A stretch of 64,000 bases of DNA, from positions 2,914,001 to 2,978,000 of the forward strand of contig CP141893.1 in NCBI GenBank assembly GCA_036871055.1, read 5' to 3'. This DNA is from Bisbaumannia sp015645095. GTDB lineage: Bacteria > Pseudomonadota > Gammaproteobacteria > Pseudomonadales > Halomonadaceae. How positions within the stretch are numbered: the stretch's first letter is position 1; the number at the start of each line of letters is the position of its first letter. The position numbers and the translations under genes were made by a program. The notes under the pieces are model-generated. The model ran no database searches and was not told the DNA's origin. It saw nothing but the letters and a program-made list of their open reading frames with translations. Shown here one piece after another: positions 33,835 to 43,300 of this stretch.

Positions 33835-34757
33835 GTGGTGGGCAGTTGGAGGAGAGGCTCGTCGAGCGCGACGGCTACCGGCTGCACCTGCGCCACGGCG
33901 GCGACCCGGCGCGGCCCCTGGTGCTCTTCCTCCACGGCTACCCGGACAGCCAGCGCATGTGGCGGGAGATCATGCTGGCCCTCGGCGACGACTTCCGGGT
34001 GGCCAGCCTCGACTGGCCGGGCATTCCCGCCGGCGAGCCCCGCCAGCCGGCGCGGCGCTACCGCATCGACCGCCTGCTGGAAGATATCGAGGCCGCGGTC
34101 CGGGCACTGGGCGCCGAGCGCCTGCACCTGGTGGGCCACGACTGGGGCGCCAGCGTGGGCTGGTCCTATGTCACCCATCCCGACTACGGCAAACGGATAC
34201 GCAGCTGGAGCTTCGTCTCCGGGCCCCACCTGGCGATCTGGCTGCGCTGGGCCCGGGAGGAACTGACCAGCGGGCGGCCGCGGCGTATCGCCGTCGCGGT
34301 CGCCCAACTGCTGCGCACCGGCTACACCATCCCGCTGATCGTCTGGCCGCTGGGCGAGGCGCTGTGGCGCCTGGGCGGCGTGCGCGGCTGGCAATGGGTG
34401 CTGCGCCTGGCCGGCGTGCCCAAGGGGGATCCGCTGCTCGACGAGGACCGCGCCCAGGTGCGCGCCCTGACCCTGGGCCCCATGGCGCTGTACCGCCAGA
34501 ACGTCCTGCACCCGCCGCCGCTTCCACCCAAGGGCAGCGTCACCTGCCCGGTGCAGCTGATCATCGCCGAGCGCGATCCCTTCGTTTCCGAGGTCAGCTA
34601 CGGCAACCTCGGCGACTATGTCCGCGACCTGCGTATTGCCCGCCTGCCCGGCTCTCACTGGGTGACCCGCAGCCATTCCCGGGAGGTCATCGCCCTGCTC
34701 GATGCCTTCCTGCACGGCACTGAGCCAGGAGGCGCGGCGGGCGCATTATTCGATTGA
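33831..34757 (+). CDS. Epoxide-hydrolase-like alpha/beta hydrolase
   Basis: 308 residues. Oxyanion motif LFLHGYPDS and nucleophile elbow HLVGHDWGASVGW, where the nucleophile is Asp (HDWG), as in epoxide hydrolases and haloalkane dehalogenases; the late acid lies near ERDPFV and the His in LPGSHWVTRS. Overlaps the PQQ dehydrogenase gene by 4 bp (ATGA), so the two are co-translated and may act in one pathway. It has no signal peptide and is cytoplasmic, unlike its partner. Confidence 0.85.
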   Translation: MSGGQLEERLVERDGYRLHLRHGGDPARPLVLFLHGYPDSQRMWREIMLALGDDFRVASLDWPGIPAGEPRQPARRYRIDRLLEDIEAAVRALGAERLHLVGHDWGASVGWSYVTHPDYGKRIRSWSFVSGPHLAIWLRWAREELTSGRPRRIAVAVAQLLRTGYTIPLIVWPLGEALWRLGGVRGWQWVLRLAGVPKGDPLLDEDRAQVRALTLGPMALYRQNVLHPPPLPPKGSVTCPVQLIIAERDPFVSEVSYGNLGDYVRDLRIARLPGSHWVTRSHSREVIALLDAFLHGTEPGGAAGALFD

Positions 34758-34848
34758 GCCCACCGCCATCTGTGAGGCAAGATGACCCCAGGAACACCAC
34801 AAGCACGGCTAGGATGAACAAGCCACGGCATACCGCTGGAGGAGCCCA

Positions 34849-35184
34849 ATGCAACCGCTGAGCTACTACTACTACAACGTGCTGGAAGGCCTGGAAAAGC
34901 CCTGCGATGTGCCGTCGATCGAGCTACAAGAAGGCTACGACACCCTCTATCGACACGGTGGGCGCATCGAGATCGACCTGATCACCAAGGCCGAAGAAGG
35001 CAACGCCAAGGGCGACCCCTACCACTGGTACGAGGCCCTGGACGACGAACAGCGGGCAAAACTGCATAAGGCGCTGGGCGACAACGACCCGGCCAAGATC
35101 CTCAAGGTCATGCAACGCAACGGCTACGCCAGCGTGCTCTACCACCACGCCTGGGAGCACTTCCGCACCGCGGCCGCCGAGTAG
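34849..35184 (+). CDS. Hypothetical 111-residue protein
   Basis: Soluble protein without signal or membrane segment, starting MQPLSYYYYNVLEGLEKPCD, followed by a helical region (LDDEQRAKLHKALGDNDPAKILKVM). GGAG ribosome site at eight bases and typical codon use support it as real. I recognise no domain. A very strong hairpin follows 18 bp after the stop. Confidence 0.7.
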   Translation: MQPLSYYYYNVLEGLEKPCDVPSIELQEGYDTLYRHGGRIEIDLITKAEEGNAKGDPYHWYEALDDEQRAKLHKALGDNDPAKILKVMQRNGYASVLYHHAWEHFRTAAAE

Positions 35185-35202
35185 TCGCTTCACCACCCCA
35201 TA

Positions 35203-35240
35203 AACGCCAAGGCCCGCGAGAAATCGCGGGCCTTGGCGTT
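35203..35240 (+). terminator. Strong hairpin terminator
   Basis: Perfect 17-bp stem with a GAAA tetraloop (35220-35223). It starts 18 bp after the stop at 35184 and is the first structure after the gene. The T tract is poor (GTTGGG), but the stem is strong on either strand. Confidence 0.65.
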
Positions 35241-35272
35241 GGGCAGGCCCCACACCGGTGGCCTTCCCTACC

Positions 35273-35301
35273 TCATAGGAGCCGGCTTTAGCCGGCGATG
35301 C
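35273..35301. repeat. REP-like extragenic palindromic element (single copy seen)
   Basis: CATAGGAGCCGGCTTTAGCC then GGCGATG: the GCCGGC/GCCGGC stem with a TAGGAG lead resembles repetitive extragenic palindromes of Pseudomonas and Halomonas genomes. No second copy occurs in this window, so the repeat nature is inferred. Confidence 0.4.
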
Positions 35302-35360
35302 AACATCGGATCGTTGCGCCCCCGCGTTAGTACTCACGCCAGAGTGCGATGAACCCGAAT

Positions 35361-35783
35361 TCACTCGTCCAGCCGTTCGCGTAGCTGCGCCTCCTGCTCA
35401 CGCAGTTCCGGGGTGAACGCCTCGCCGAAGTCCTCGGCCTCGAAGACCCGACGAATCTCGATCTCCGCCTCGGTACCGGGCATGGGGTTGGGGCAGCGCT
35501 TGACCCATTCGATGGCTTCCTCCTTCGAGGCCACCTGCCACAGCCAGTAGCCGGCGATCAGCTCCTTGGTCTCGGCGAAGGGCCCGTCGATAACCAGGCG
35601 CTCATCGTCCTTGAAGCGCACCCGCGCGCCCTCACTGCTTGGCCGCAGCCCCTCCCCAGCCAGCAGGATGCCGGCCTCGACCAGGGCCTCGTTGTACTCG
35701 CCCATCGCCTCCAGCAATGCCTGGCTCGGTAGCTTGCCGGCCTCCGAGTCCTGGCTCGCCTTCACCAGAATCATAAAGCGCAT
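35361..35783 (-). CDS. YCII-related (DGPF) domain protein
   Basis: 140 residues: MRFMILVKASQDSEAG start, then LPSQALLEAMGEYNEALVEAG, LVIDGPFAETKELIAGYWL (the DGPF motif) and EAIEWVKRCPNP, all diagnostic for the family annotated as PhnB-like/YCII-related. Often encoded beside ECF sigma factors, but no such gene is adjacent here. Biochemical function of the family is unknown. Start 35783 has GGAGGAAG upstream; the longer reading to 35807 is not needed. Confidence 0.9.
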   Translation of the reverse strand: MRFMILVKASQDSEAGKLPSQALLEAMGEYNEALVEAGILLAGEGLRPSSEGARVRFKDDERLVIDGPFAETKELIAGYWLWQVASKEEAIEWVKRCPNPMPGTEAEIEIRRVFEAEDFGEAFTPELREQEAQLRERLDE

Positions 35784-36210
35784 CCTTCTTCCTCCCGGTT
35801 GATTCACCTATGGGGTATCGAACGGGGCGGCGGCGAATCGACAGCCGCAAGTGATGCGTGCCACCGGCCGGTCGGTTCAGGTCGGCTCGGGTTTCCTGGC
35901 CACGACAAACAGCGAGGCCCGCTGCGGGCTCTTCGTCGTTGGGTGTGGAATTTGCCCCCTGAACTGGCCCAGGATATGACCTCCACATGGACAGGAGGTA
36001 GATGTCGGGTCCCGCCTCCTTAGCAGCCGGGCTATGTCGTCTCCCTGGGGAGACGATCCGCCTCGCTTGGTCACACTTGGTAACATTCAGACTAGTCAAG
36101 GTGGCTTCGGCCTGGCCAGGCGAATCTTGATCCCGCGGGTCGCCCGGTCCATCGGGCTTCCGCGCGGTGCGGTAGGCGGCGTCGAAGACGGTGCAGCGGG
36201 GGCCGTGCTC
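35784..36210. other. 427-bp gene-free interval with hairpin and possible transposon scar
   Basis: Between the YCII and DyP-catalase genes no reading frame has a ribosome site or recognisable protein. It contains a GAGGCCCGC/GCGGGCTC hairpin (about 35913-35930) followed by a T-containing tail, and a stretch around 35950-36030 with codon use unlike the neighbours, which has the look of an eroded mobile-element end. I could not match it to any element. Confidence 0.3.
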
Positions 36211-38838
36211 TCAGGGCTTGAAGTGCTCTTCGCCGTTGATGCGCTGGCGCAGCCGCGAGGTCTCGTAGTAGATCAATTTGCGGGCACGGTTCTGGTTGCC
36301 CAGGGGGCGGTGCTCGGGCAGGGCGTGCCATGGGTTGATGGTGAGCTCCCGGGCCAGGCGCTCGCGGGCCTGGGTATCGAACTCCTGGCGCGGGAGGCGC
36401 AGCCGGGCCACGGGGATCTCCTCGGAGGTCCAGATGATGGAGGCGTCCTCGATGGGCATGGTCACCGGGTCTTCCTGGAACTGGATGCGCAGCTCGAAGA
36501 GCACCTCCGTTTCCTCACTTAGGGTGTCGACCATGGCCCGGCGCAGGTAGTCGTCCGGGGCGGGCAGCGGCACCTGGGAGCAGCGCTCGAGCAGCGGCAC
36601 GAAGCGGTACTTGATCGCCCTCCCCTTGCCGAACAGGTAGGGCACGCAGCTCCAGTAGCTGACCTCGAAGGGGCTGCCGTGGGCCTTGGCGTGCAGGGCC
36701 TGGAGCAGCATGTCGGTGTAGTGGGAATCGAAGGGGTTGAGGAAGTACCAGACCGGCATGCCGGCGCCGATCAGCCGCTGCAGCTTGGCATTCTCGTAGA
36801 CGTCCGGGGTGGTGAAGGTGGGGGCGCTGATGGCGGAGAAGTCCTGGGTATGGGCCTCGTCGTCGAGCAGCGTCTCCCCGGGCACGTCGAGCACCTTGAC
36901 GCCCAGGCTCAGCACGCCGTTGTCGCGCATGTCCGGCACCACCCGGGGGCCGGGGCCACCGAAGCGCACCCAGGCCTCGAAGGCGCGCGGTTCGCGGAAC
37001 AGGCCGACGCGCAGGGGTTCGGGCAGCTCCAGCACCTCGAACTGGGCCTTTAACAGGCCATGGGTCTTGGTGTTGCCGGCCCGCTCGGCGGTGCCGTGCC
37101 GGTAGGTGCGCAGCAGGAACTCGCTCATCTGCTCGGTGATGCGCCTGGCCACCTCGGCCTCGCCGGCCAGCTCGCGTTCCTCGGCCAGCCCCAGGTCGGC
37201 ATCGATGGCATAACGCCGCCGGCGCCACAGCAGCCAGGCCTGGAGAGCACGGGTCAGCGGCCATTGCAGGAGGCGGTCGACGCCGTTGCGCAACCGGGTG
37301 GCCCGCCGCGACAGGGCCACGCCGCGCTCCAGGGCATCGTTGATGGCGCGCCCGCCGCGCAGCCACCAGGTATCCGGCAGCAGCACCGCCGGCGGCGCCG
37401 GGGCACTGGGCTCGGTGGTCAGCCCCCGGGGCGGGGCGGCCAGGTAGCGCAGCGCCCGCAACCCGGGCAGGAAGAAGTAGGCGCCGCCACGCACCCTGAC
37501 GAAGCGCGGCAGGCCCTGGCAGCGCCGCCGCACCGGCTCCTCGGGCACGCTAAAGGCGGCGTCTTCGCCGTCCTGCCTGGCACCGACCAGGGGGTCGCTC
37601 TCGCCCCGCAGGCCGGCGAAGTTGGCGTTCTCCAGCCAGGTGTGCTGCACGAACTCGAACTGACGGCTCGGCTCGGCATTGAAGCAGAGGAAGTGCAGGC
37701 CGCGCTCGACGCCGTCGTCGCCGGCGGCCAGCAGGGCCTCCGGGTCGAGGCCTTCGACCAGCGGCGGACCATAGGGGCGGCCGCGGCGCAATAGCCGGTG
37801 GCGATGGTTGATGGCCAGCGACGCCTCGGTGCCGGGCCGGGGCGGCAGCATATCGCGGGGATTGGCGCGACGGATATGCGCGCCCAGGGGGCAGCGCAGG
37901 CCGTCGGGGTCCTCCTGGTGATAGCCGAAGTCGTTGTCCGGCCCGGCCCCGCTGGGCCGCCGCGGCGCACGGATCAGCGACTCGCCGTCGGGCCAGCGCC
38001 CCACCAGCTTGGCGGCCAGGGCCAGGCGTGCCTCCGGCGTCGGGGCCTGGTCGGCGAGCCAGCCCCAGAAGCCGGGCACGTCCTGGCTCAATTGGCGAAA
38101 CACCAGGTAGCTGCCGTTGCGACCGAAGTCGCGCAGGTCGCTGTCCTCCACCACCTCGGGCAGCAGGCCCGCCGGGTCCTCGATGGGGTCGACCTGCGGG
38201 CGCTGGGTGAGCTGGTCGCGGGCATTGGGGTAGCCGAGCACGAACTCCCCCGGGGCGACCCGTTGACGCGCGTCGCGGCTGCCGCTGACCCCGGCCAGCT
38301 TGGGGTCGGAGATGCCGTCGCGGAAGCCGAAGTGCTCCCGCCCGCCGGGCAGGCTATGGCTATTCAGGGCGCTCACCACGCGGATGCCGGCGGCCTCGAG
38401 GGCCGCTTTCTCTCCGTCCAGCCGGGTCTCCAGGGCCTCGGGGGTGGCGGCATAGAGCATCAGCAGCGCATGCAGGGGCTCGCCACCGGGACCGCCCCAT
38501 TGCCACTGCTCGGGGGCACTGTCGCCGGTATCGCCGAGGATCCGGCTGCGCCGGGCGGAGCCCGCCATGCCCTCGCGAAACTCCCGGGCGAAGCCCTTCA
38601 AGGCCTGCCAGGAGAGCCCCAGGTGTTCGAAGCCCGCCCAGGTGAAGGCCAGGTGCAGGCGGCTGCCGCCCTGGGGGCGCCCCGCCGACGCGGCCTCGAC
38701 GCGCGGCAGCGCCTCTCCCAGCCAGGCCCGGGCCGCCTCGGCCTCGCCGAAGCTCAGCAGCAGGAAACGCGCCTCGGGCAGGCCGGCGTAGCCGCTGAGC
38801 AGGATGCCCTGGATATCCTCGAACTCCAGTGTCGCCAT
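36211..38838 (-). CDS. DyP-type peroxidase fused to a catalase-like domain
   Basis: 875 residues, a hemoprotein fusion. Residues about 1-480 are a DyP peroxidase: GFRDG with Asp174, proximal heme His321 in GAHIRRANPRD and the distal Arg region HRLLRRGRPYG. A Pro-rich linker leads to a catalase-like domain of the srpA/mini-catalase group (about 560-875). It keeps the distal His in NTKTHGLLKAQFEV and a YYETSRLR stretch matching the catalase Y-x-[DE]-T-x-x-x-R heme-ligand motif. There is no signal peptide. The downstream gene at 38842 is 3 bp away on the same strand. Role probably peroxide or lipid-hydroperoxide chemistry. Confidence 0.88.
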   Translation of the reverse strand: MATLEFEDIQGILLSGYAGLPEARFLLLSFGEAEAARAWLGEALPRVEAASAGRPQGGSRLHLAFTWAGFEHLGLSWQALKGFAREFREGMAGSARRSRILGDTGDSAPEQWQWGGPGGEPLHALLMLYAATPEALETRLDGEKAALEAAGIRVVSALNSHSLPGGREHFGFRDGISDPKLAGVSGSRDARQRVAPGEFVLGYPNARDQLTQRPQVDPIEDPAGLLPEVVEDSDLRDFGRNGSYLVFRQLSQDVPGFWGWLADQAPTPEARLALAAKLVGRWPDGESLIRAPRRPSGAGPDNDFGYHQEDPDGLRCPLGAHIRRANPRDMLPPRPGTEASLAINHRHRLLRRGRPYGPPLVEGLDPEALLAAGDDGVERGLHFLCFNAEPSRQFEFVQHTWLENANFAGLRGESDPLVGARQDGEDAAFSVPEEPVRRRCQGLPRFVRVRGGAYFFLPGLRALRYLAAPPRGLTTEPSAPAPPAVLLPDTWWLRGGRAINDALERGVALSRRATRLRNGVDRLLQWPLTRALQAWLLWRRRRYAIDADLGLAEERELAGEAEVARRITEQMSEFLLRTYRHGTAERAGNTKTHGLLKAQFEVLELPEPLRVGLFREPRAFEAWVRFGGPGPRVVPDMRDNGVLSLGVKVLDVPGETLLDDEAHTQDFSAISAPTFTTPDVYENAKLQRLIGAGMPVWYFLNPFDSHYTDMLLQALHAKAHGSPFEVSYWSCVPYLFGKGRAIKYRFVPLLERCSQVPLPAPDDYLRRAMVDTLSEETEVLFELRIQFQEDPVTMPIEDASIIWTSEEIPVARLRLPRQEFDTQARERLARELTINPWHALPEHRPLGNQNRARKLIYYETSRLRQRINGEEHFKP

Positions 38839-38841
38839 GGG

Positions 38842-40113
38842 CTAGAGCCTCCGCAGCCAGGCGCGGCACTGCGCCTCGCTCATCTCGCCGGAGAGCCCGG
38901 CACGCACCGCCGCCTGGTTGGCCAGGTTGACCGCGCTGCGCCCGGCATAGGCCGGGGCCCGATACCAGACCGCGGTGGGCACCTGGTGGTCCCGGTAGTA
39001 GGCCTTGAAGGCCTGCTCGTCGGAGGCGCCGCCGAACAGCAGCCAGCGGGTGCGCGGCCAGCCCTCGCCGTTGCTGAACACCAGGTTCAGCCCGAAGGCG
39101 ACCCGCTCGATGAAATCGTCCTGGTAGCTCTCGGGGCTGCCGTCGAAGTTGCTGAAGAAGTAGACCCGCTGGCCACCGTCGAGGATCACCCAGCGGGCGA
39201 AGTGGATGGTGTCCACCTCGGCCAGCTTGCCGCGGTAGAAGACCCAGGCGCTGGCCAGGTGCAGCAGCCACAGCGCCGGATACAACACCAGGCGCCGGAA
39301 GGGCCCGGCCTGGATGCGCCCCACCGCCGAGAGCTGATTGTGCAGGCCATGGTCCTCGTCGGCCTCCAGGCGACGCACCTGGGCGTCCCGGGGGCGGCGG
39401 TTATGGGGCGCATTGGCGATCTCGTGGCCGCGCAGCAGGACCAGCGCCAGCAGGGTCAGCGGCCACAGCACCAGGGCCAGCGCCAGCCCCGCCAGGCCGA
39501 TGGCGCCAAGCATCGCCCCGCCCTGCAGCCAGCGCCAGCGGGACGGGCCCTCGGCGGGGCGCAGGGCCTCGCGCAGGTCATCGCGGTCGGCGACGAAGCG
39601 AATCAGCGCCCGGCGCACCGCCTGGGGCGTCTGGCCCCGCCAGTCGTGCTCGTCCAGGTGGTGGCGCAGGGCATCATGCAGGCGTCCCTCGAGCGCCACC
39701 TGGGCCAGGGTGCGCCCCAGGGTATTGACGTAGAAGGCCCGCACCGGCAACCGGTGGGCCTCGAGGAAGGCGCGCACTCGGGCGGGGTCGGCGTGATCGG
39801 GAAAATCTTCGCAGTGGCGGAGCAGCTCATTGAGCCCCTCGCCGCCGGCCGCGGTGATGGCCGCCAGGCAGGGGGCGATCTCGCCGTCGATATTGGCGGC
39901 CAGCACCAGTTGCGCGGGGTAGCGGCGCCCGCCGCGGCGAAAGGCCTCCGGGAGCAGCACCAGGCGGGCGAAGTGCACGCCCTCGAGGCGCGCGAAGGGC
40001 AGGATGGCGTTGCCGCCCGGGTCGCCGCGCATGGCCTCGAGCCGCGCCTGGACCTCGGCCTCGTGGCCGGGCTTGAGGGTCATCACCAGGTTGAGTGCCG
40101 ACTGCCCGCGCAT
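38842..40113 (-). CDS. Membrane protein of the heme-peroxidase cluster
   Basis: 423 residues. Soluble N-terminal ~190 residues (MRGQSALNLVMTLKPGHEAE, FARLVLLPEAFRRGG) and two to three transmembrane segments at about 200-235 and near 300-325. The N-terminal part and 'IHFARWVILDGGQRVYFFSN' segment look like repeated dimeric alpha-beta-barrel-like units, as in DyP and heme-binding proteins, but I cannot name the family. It ends 3 bp before the DyP-catalase start, which indicates an operon of the two genes. Start 40113 chosen at the GGGGGGCAGGGCG-preceded ATG. Divergent from the heme peroxidase with 192 bp between. Confidence 0.7.
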   Translation of the reverse strand: MRGQSALNLVMTLKPGHEAEVQARLEAMRGDPGGNAILPFARLEGVHFARLVLLPEAFRRGGRRYPAQLVLAANIDGEIAPCLAAITAAGGEGLNELLRHCEDFPDHADPARVRAFLEAHRLPVRAFYVNTLGRTLAQVALEGRLHDALRHHLDEHDWRGQTPQAVRRALIRFVADRDDLREALRPAEGPSRWRWLQGGAMLGAIGLAGLALALVLWPLTLLALVLLRGHEIANAPHNRRPRDAQVRRLEADEDHGLHNQLSAVGRIQAGPFRRLVLYPALWLLHLASAWVFYRGKLAEVDTIHFARWVILDGGQRVYFFSNFDGSPESYQDDFIERVAFGLNLVFSNGEGWPRTRWLLFGGASDEQAFKAYYRDHQVPTAVWYRAPAYAGRSAVNLANQAAVRAGLSGEMSEAQCRAWLRRL

Positions 40114-40305
40114 CGCCCTGCCCCCCGTCCCTGTGTTGGCGTGGGATCGGCGGCCCGGGTGGCCGCCCGTGATCAGCAGTCTAGCCACTCCCGTCGATGG
40201 CAGCCTAAGAAAAGCGTTGACTATACTTCTCTCGCCTTACCGCCGATCGAGGAGGACGCGGCACGCCGCCCCCGGCCCCTGCGCGTTCCCAAGGAGGATA
40301 CCGGC

Positions 40306-43300
40306 ATGTCTGCCGTGCGCGAGGATGCCACCCGCACCGCCGAGCCCGTCCCCGGCTCGCCTCTCCTTCGGTGGCTGCAACGATCGGTCCGGCTGTCGAT
40401 ACGGCCGTCGGCGCGGGCCCTGCTGCTGGCGAGCCTGGCCGCCCTGGCCCTGCCCGCCGTCGGCCAGACTCCCCACGAGGTGCCCGACGAGGTGTCTCTC
40501 ACCGAGCAGGCCGGCTCCCACCCCGAGGCCGACCACCCCAGCTGGATGCAGACCTGGCAGGCCCTGCGCGCCTGCCGGCGGATGATCGGCCGCGGCCTGC
40601 TGGAGGTCCCCGATGATCGCGCCGACCGCTTCCTGGGCAAGGTCCGCGAGGACACCGCCCACTGCCGCGGCGGCCGCCGCGCCCTGGACTTCCTGGCCCT
40701 CGACACCCCCTGGGTCGACTGGCAGAGCTACTGGGCCACCGGCGACGGCGCCTCGCGCAATGCCCGCTACGACGAGGGCTGGATCCGCTCCCTGGTGGGC
40801 GGGCTCAGCGAGCGCATCCACGCCAACCCCAATGCCCGCGGCATCGATGGTGCCCTGCTCGACCTGGAGTACGCCCGGGTCGAGCTGATCAAGTTCAACC
40901 TCTTCGACAACCTCACCTATGCGGAGTACGTCCAGGGCCGCGACGGCGCCCCCGGCACCACATTGCGCCGTTGGGACGCCCTGCGCCTGCCGCCGGATCA
41001 CCCCCAGTTCGAGGCAGTGGGCGGCGACGGCGAGCAGCGCTGCCAGGGTGAGCTGATCCGCCACCGCACCCTGACCGGCATCTGCAACGACATCGACAAC
41101 CCGCGCATGGGCGCGACCCGCACCCCCTTCGCCCGCAACGTGGCATTCACCGAGACCTTCCCCGATGAGGGCCATACCGAGCTGACCCGCAACCGCCACG
41201 GCGAGCGCCTCGACCTGATGACCCCGGACCCGCAGCGCATCAGCCGCGAGCTCTTCACCCGGCCCCAGTCGCGGCCCGAGCTGTGCAACCAGGGCCAGGG
41301 CCTGCCCGGCCATGATCCCGCCGCCCACTGCGACTACCAGGCGGCGCCCTTCTTCAATGTGCTGGCCGCCTACTGGATCCAGTTCATGACCCACGACTGG
41401 TTCTCGCACCTGGACGAGGGCGAGAACGACCGCAGCCAACTGCTGGCGACGGGCTGCGACGACCCGGCCCTGGGTTGTCGCCCGGAGGATCGCTTCCAGC
41501 CCAGCCTGGTGGCCGAGGATAGCGCCCCCGCCACCTTCACCCACGACGGCGAAACCTACCTGGAGCGCGCCCATCGCACCTTCGACAACACCGTCACCGC
41601 CTGGTGGGACGCCTCCCAGCTCTACGGCTACGACGCGCGCAGCCGCGAGCGGGTCAAGCGCGACCCGGACGACCCCGCGCGGCTGTTGCTCGAGCCCCTG
41701 CCGGGGGGCGAGGCGGACTACCTGCCGCTGTTCGGCCCCAGTTGCGAGACGGCCGCCGAGGCCGCCGACTGCGACCCCATCCACCCGGTCTGGAGCGGCC
41801 AGGAGGCCGCCGCCTTCCCGGACAACTGGACCCTGGGCATCGCCTTCTACCACACCGTCTTCAGCCGCGAACACAACGCCTTCGTCGATGCCTTCCGCGA
41901 GCGCGCCGCCGCCACCCCCGAGGCAGACTCCGGGCTGCGCGACCCCGCCGACCCGGAGCGGGTGATCCATTACGCCGAGGTCAGCGACGACGAGCTCTTC
42001 GAGGCGGCGCGCCTGGTGGTCTCAGCGATGATCGCCAAGATCCATACCATCGAGTGGACGCCCCAACTGCTCTACAACGAGCCCCTCTACCGCGGCATGA
42101 ACTCCAACTGGCACGGCCTGCTGGCCGAGCATCCGCTGATGGACGGGGTGATGAACCATGTGGTGGAGCGGCTGCGCGAGTCCGATGACGAGCGTCACGC
42201 CAATGCCTGGTACTCGGTGCTGGCCGCCGGCCCCGGCATCTTCGGCATGGGCAGCGAGCGCTACGAGGATCGCTCGGTGTTCTCCACCCTGCGCCCGGGC
42301 CGCCGGGACGTCTGGTCGCTGGCCAACCCCGAGCACGTCAACGGCGGCATCAATCACTTCGGCTCGCCGTTCAACTTCCCCGAGGAGTTCATCACCGTCT
42401 ACCGCCTCCACCCCCTGGTGCCCGACCTGCTGGAGCTGCGCCGCCTCGACGCCCCCGACCGCATCGCCCACAAGGTGCCGGCGGTGGAAGGCTTCCGCGC
42501 CGGCGCCAGCGAGCTGCTGCGCGACCACGGGGTGGAGGACTGGGCGCTGAGCCTGGGCCGCCAGCGCCTGGGCCTGCTCACCCTGGGCAACCACGGCCAG
42601 TTCCTGCAGAACCTGCCGATGCCCCACCTGGACGGCTCCGGGCGCCTGGATATCGCCGCCCTGGATATCATCCGCGACCGCGAGCGGGGCGTGCCGCGCT
42701 TCAACGAGTTCCGCCGCCAGTATGGCCTCAGGCAGCTGACCAGCTTCGACGACTTCATCGACCCGCGGCTGCCGGCGGAGCACCCCGAGCGCCAGCGCCA
42801 GGCCGAGCTGGTGGAGCGCATGCGCGAGATCTACGGCCAGCACGAGTGCGACGCCAGCAAGATCATCTCCCACGCCTACCGGGACGCCGAGGGCAACTAC
42901 CCCAACGACTGCCTGGGCCACCCGGACGGCAGCCTGGTGGACAACATCGAGGACGTGGACGCCGTGGTCGGCTGGCTGGCCGAGCCGGTGCGCCCCCACG
43001 GCTTCGCCATCTCCGAGACCCAGTTCGTGGTGTTTATCCTCAATGCCTCGCGGCGGCTGTTCAGCGACCGCTTCTTCACCTCCAGCTTCCGCCCGGAGTT
43101 CTACACCAGCCTGGGCCATGAGTGGGTGCTCAACAACGGCCCCGACGGCGTGGTCATGGAGCAAGGCACCCCCAACGGCCACCGCCAGCCGGTGTCGCCC
43201 ATGAAGCGGGTGCTGCAGCGCACCGTGCCGGCGCTGGCCGAGGAGCTCGACCCGGTGATCAATGCCTTCGACCCCTGGGCCCGGGATCGCGGCGACTACT

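Noticed and set aside
37798..40305. Open frame continuing upstream of the heme peroxidase for 836 codons
   Set aside because: It is antisense to the DyP-catalase and membrane-protein genes, has the low-complexity Gly/Ala/Gln/His composition of a GC-rich shadow frame, and the strong AAGGAGG ribosome site is at 40306.
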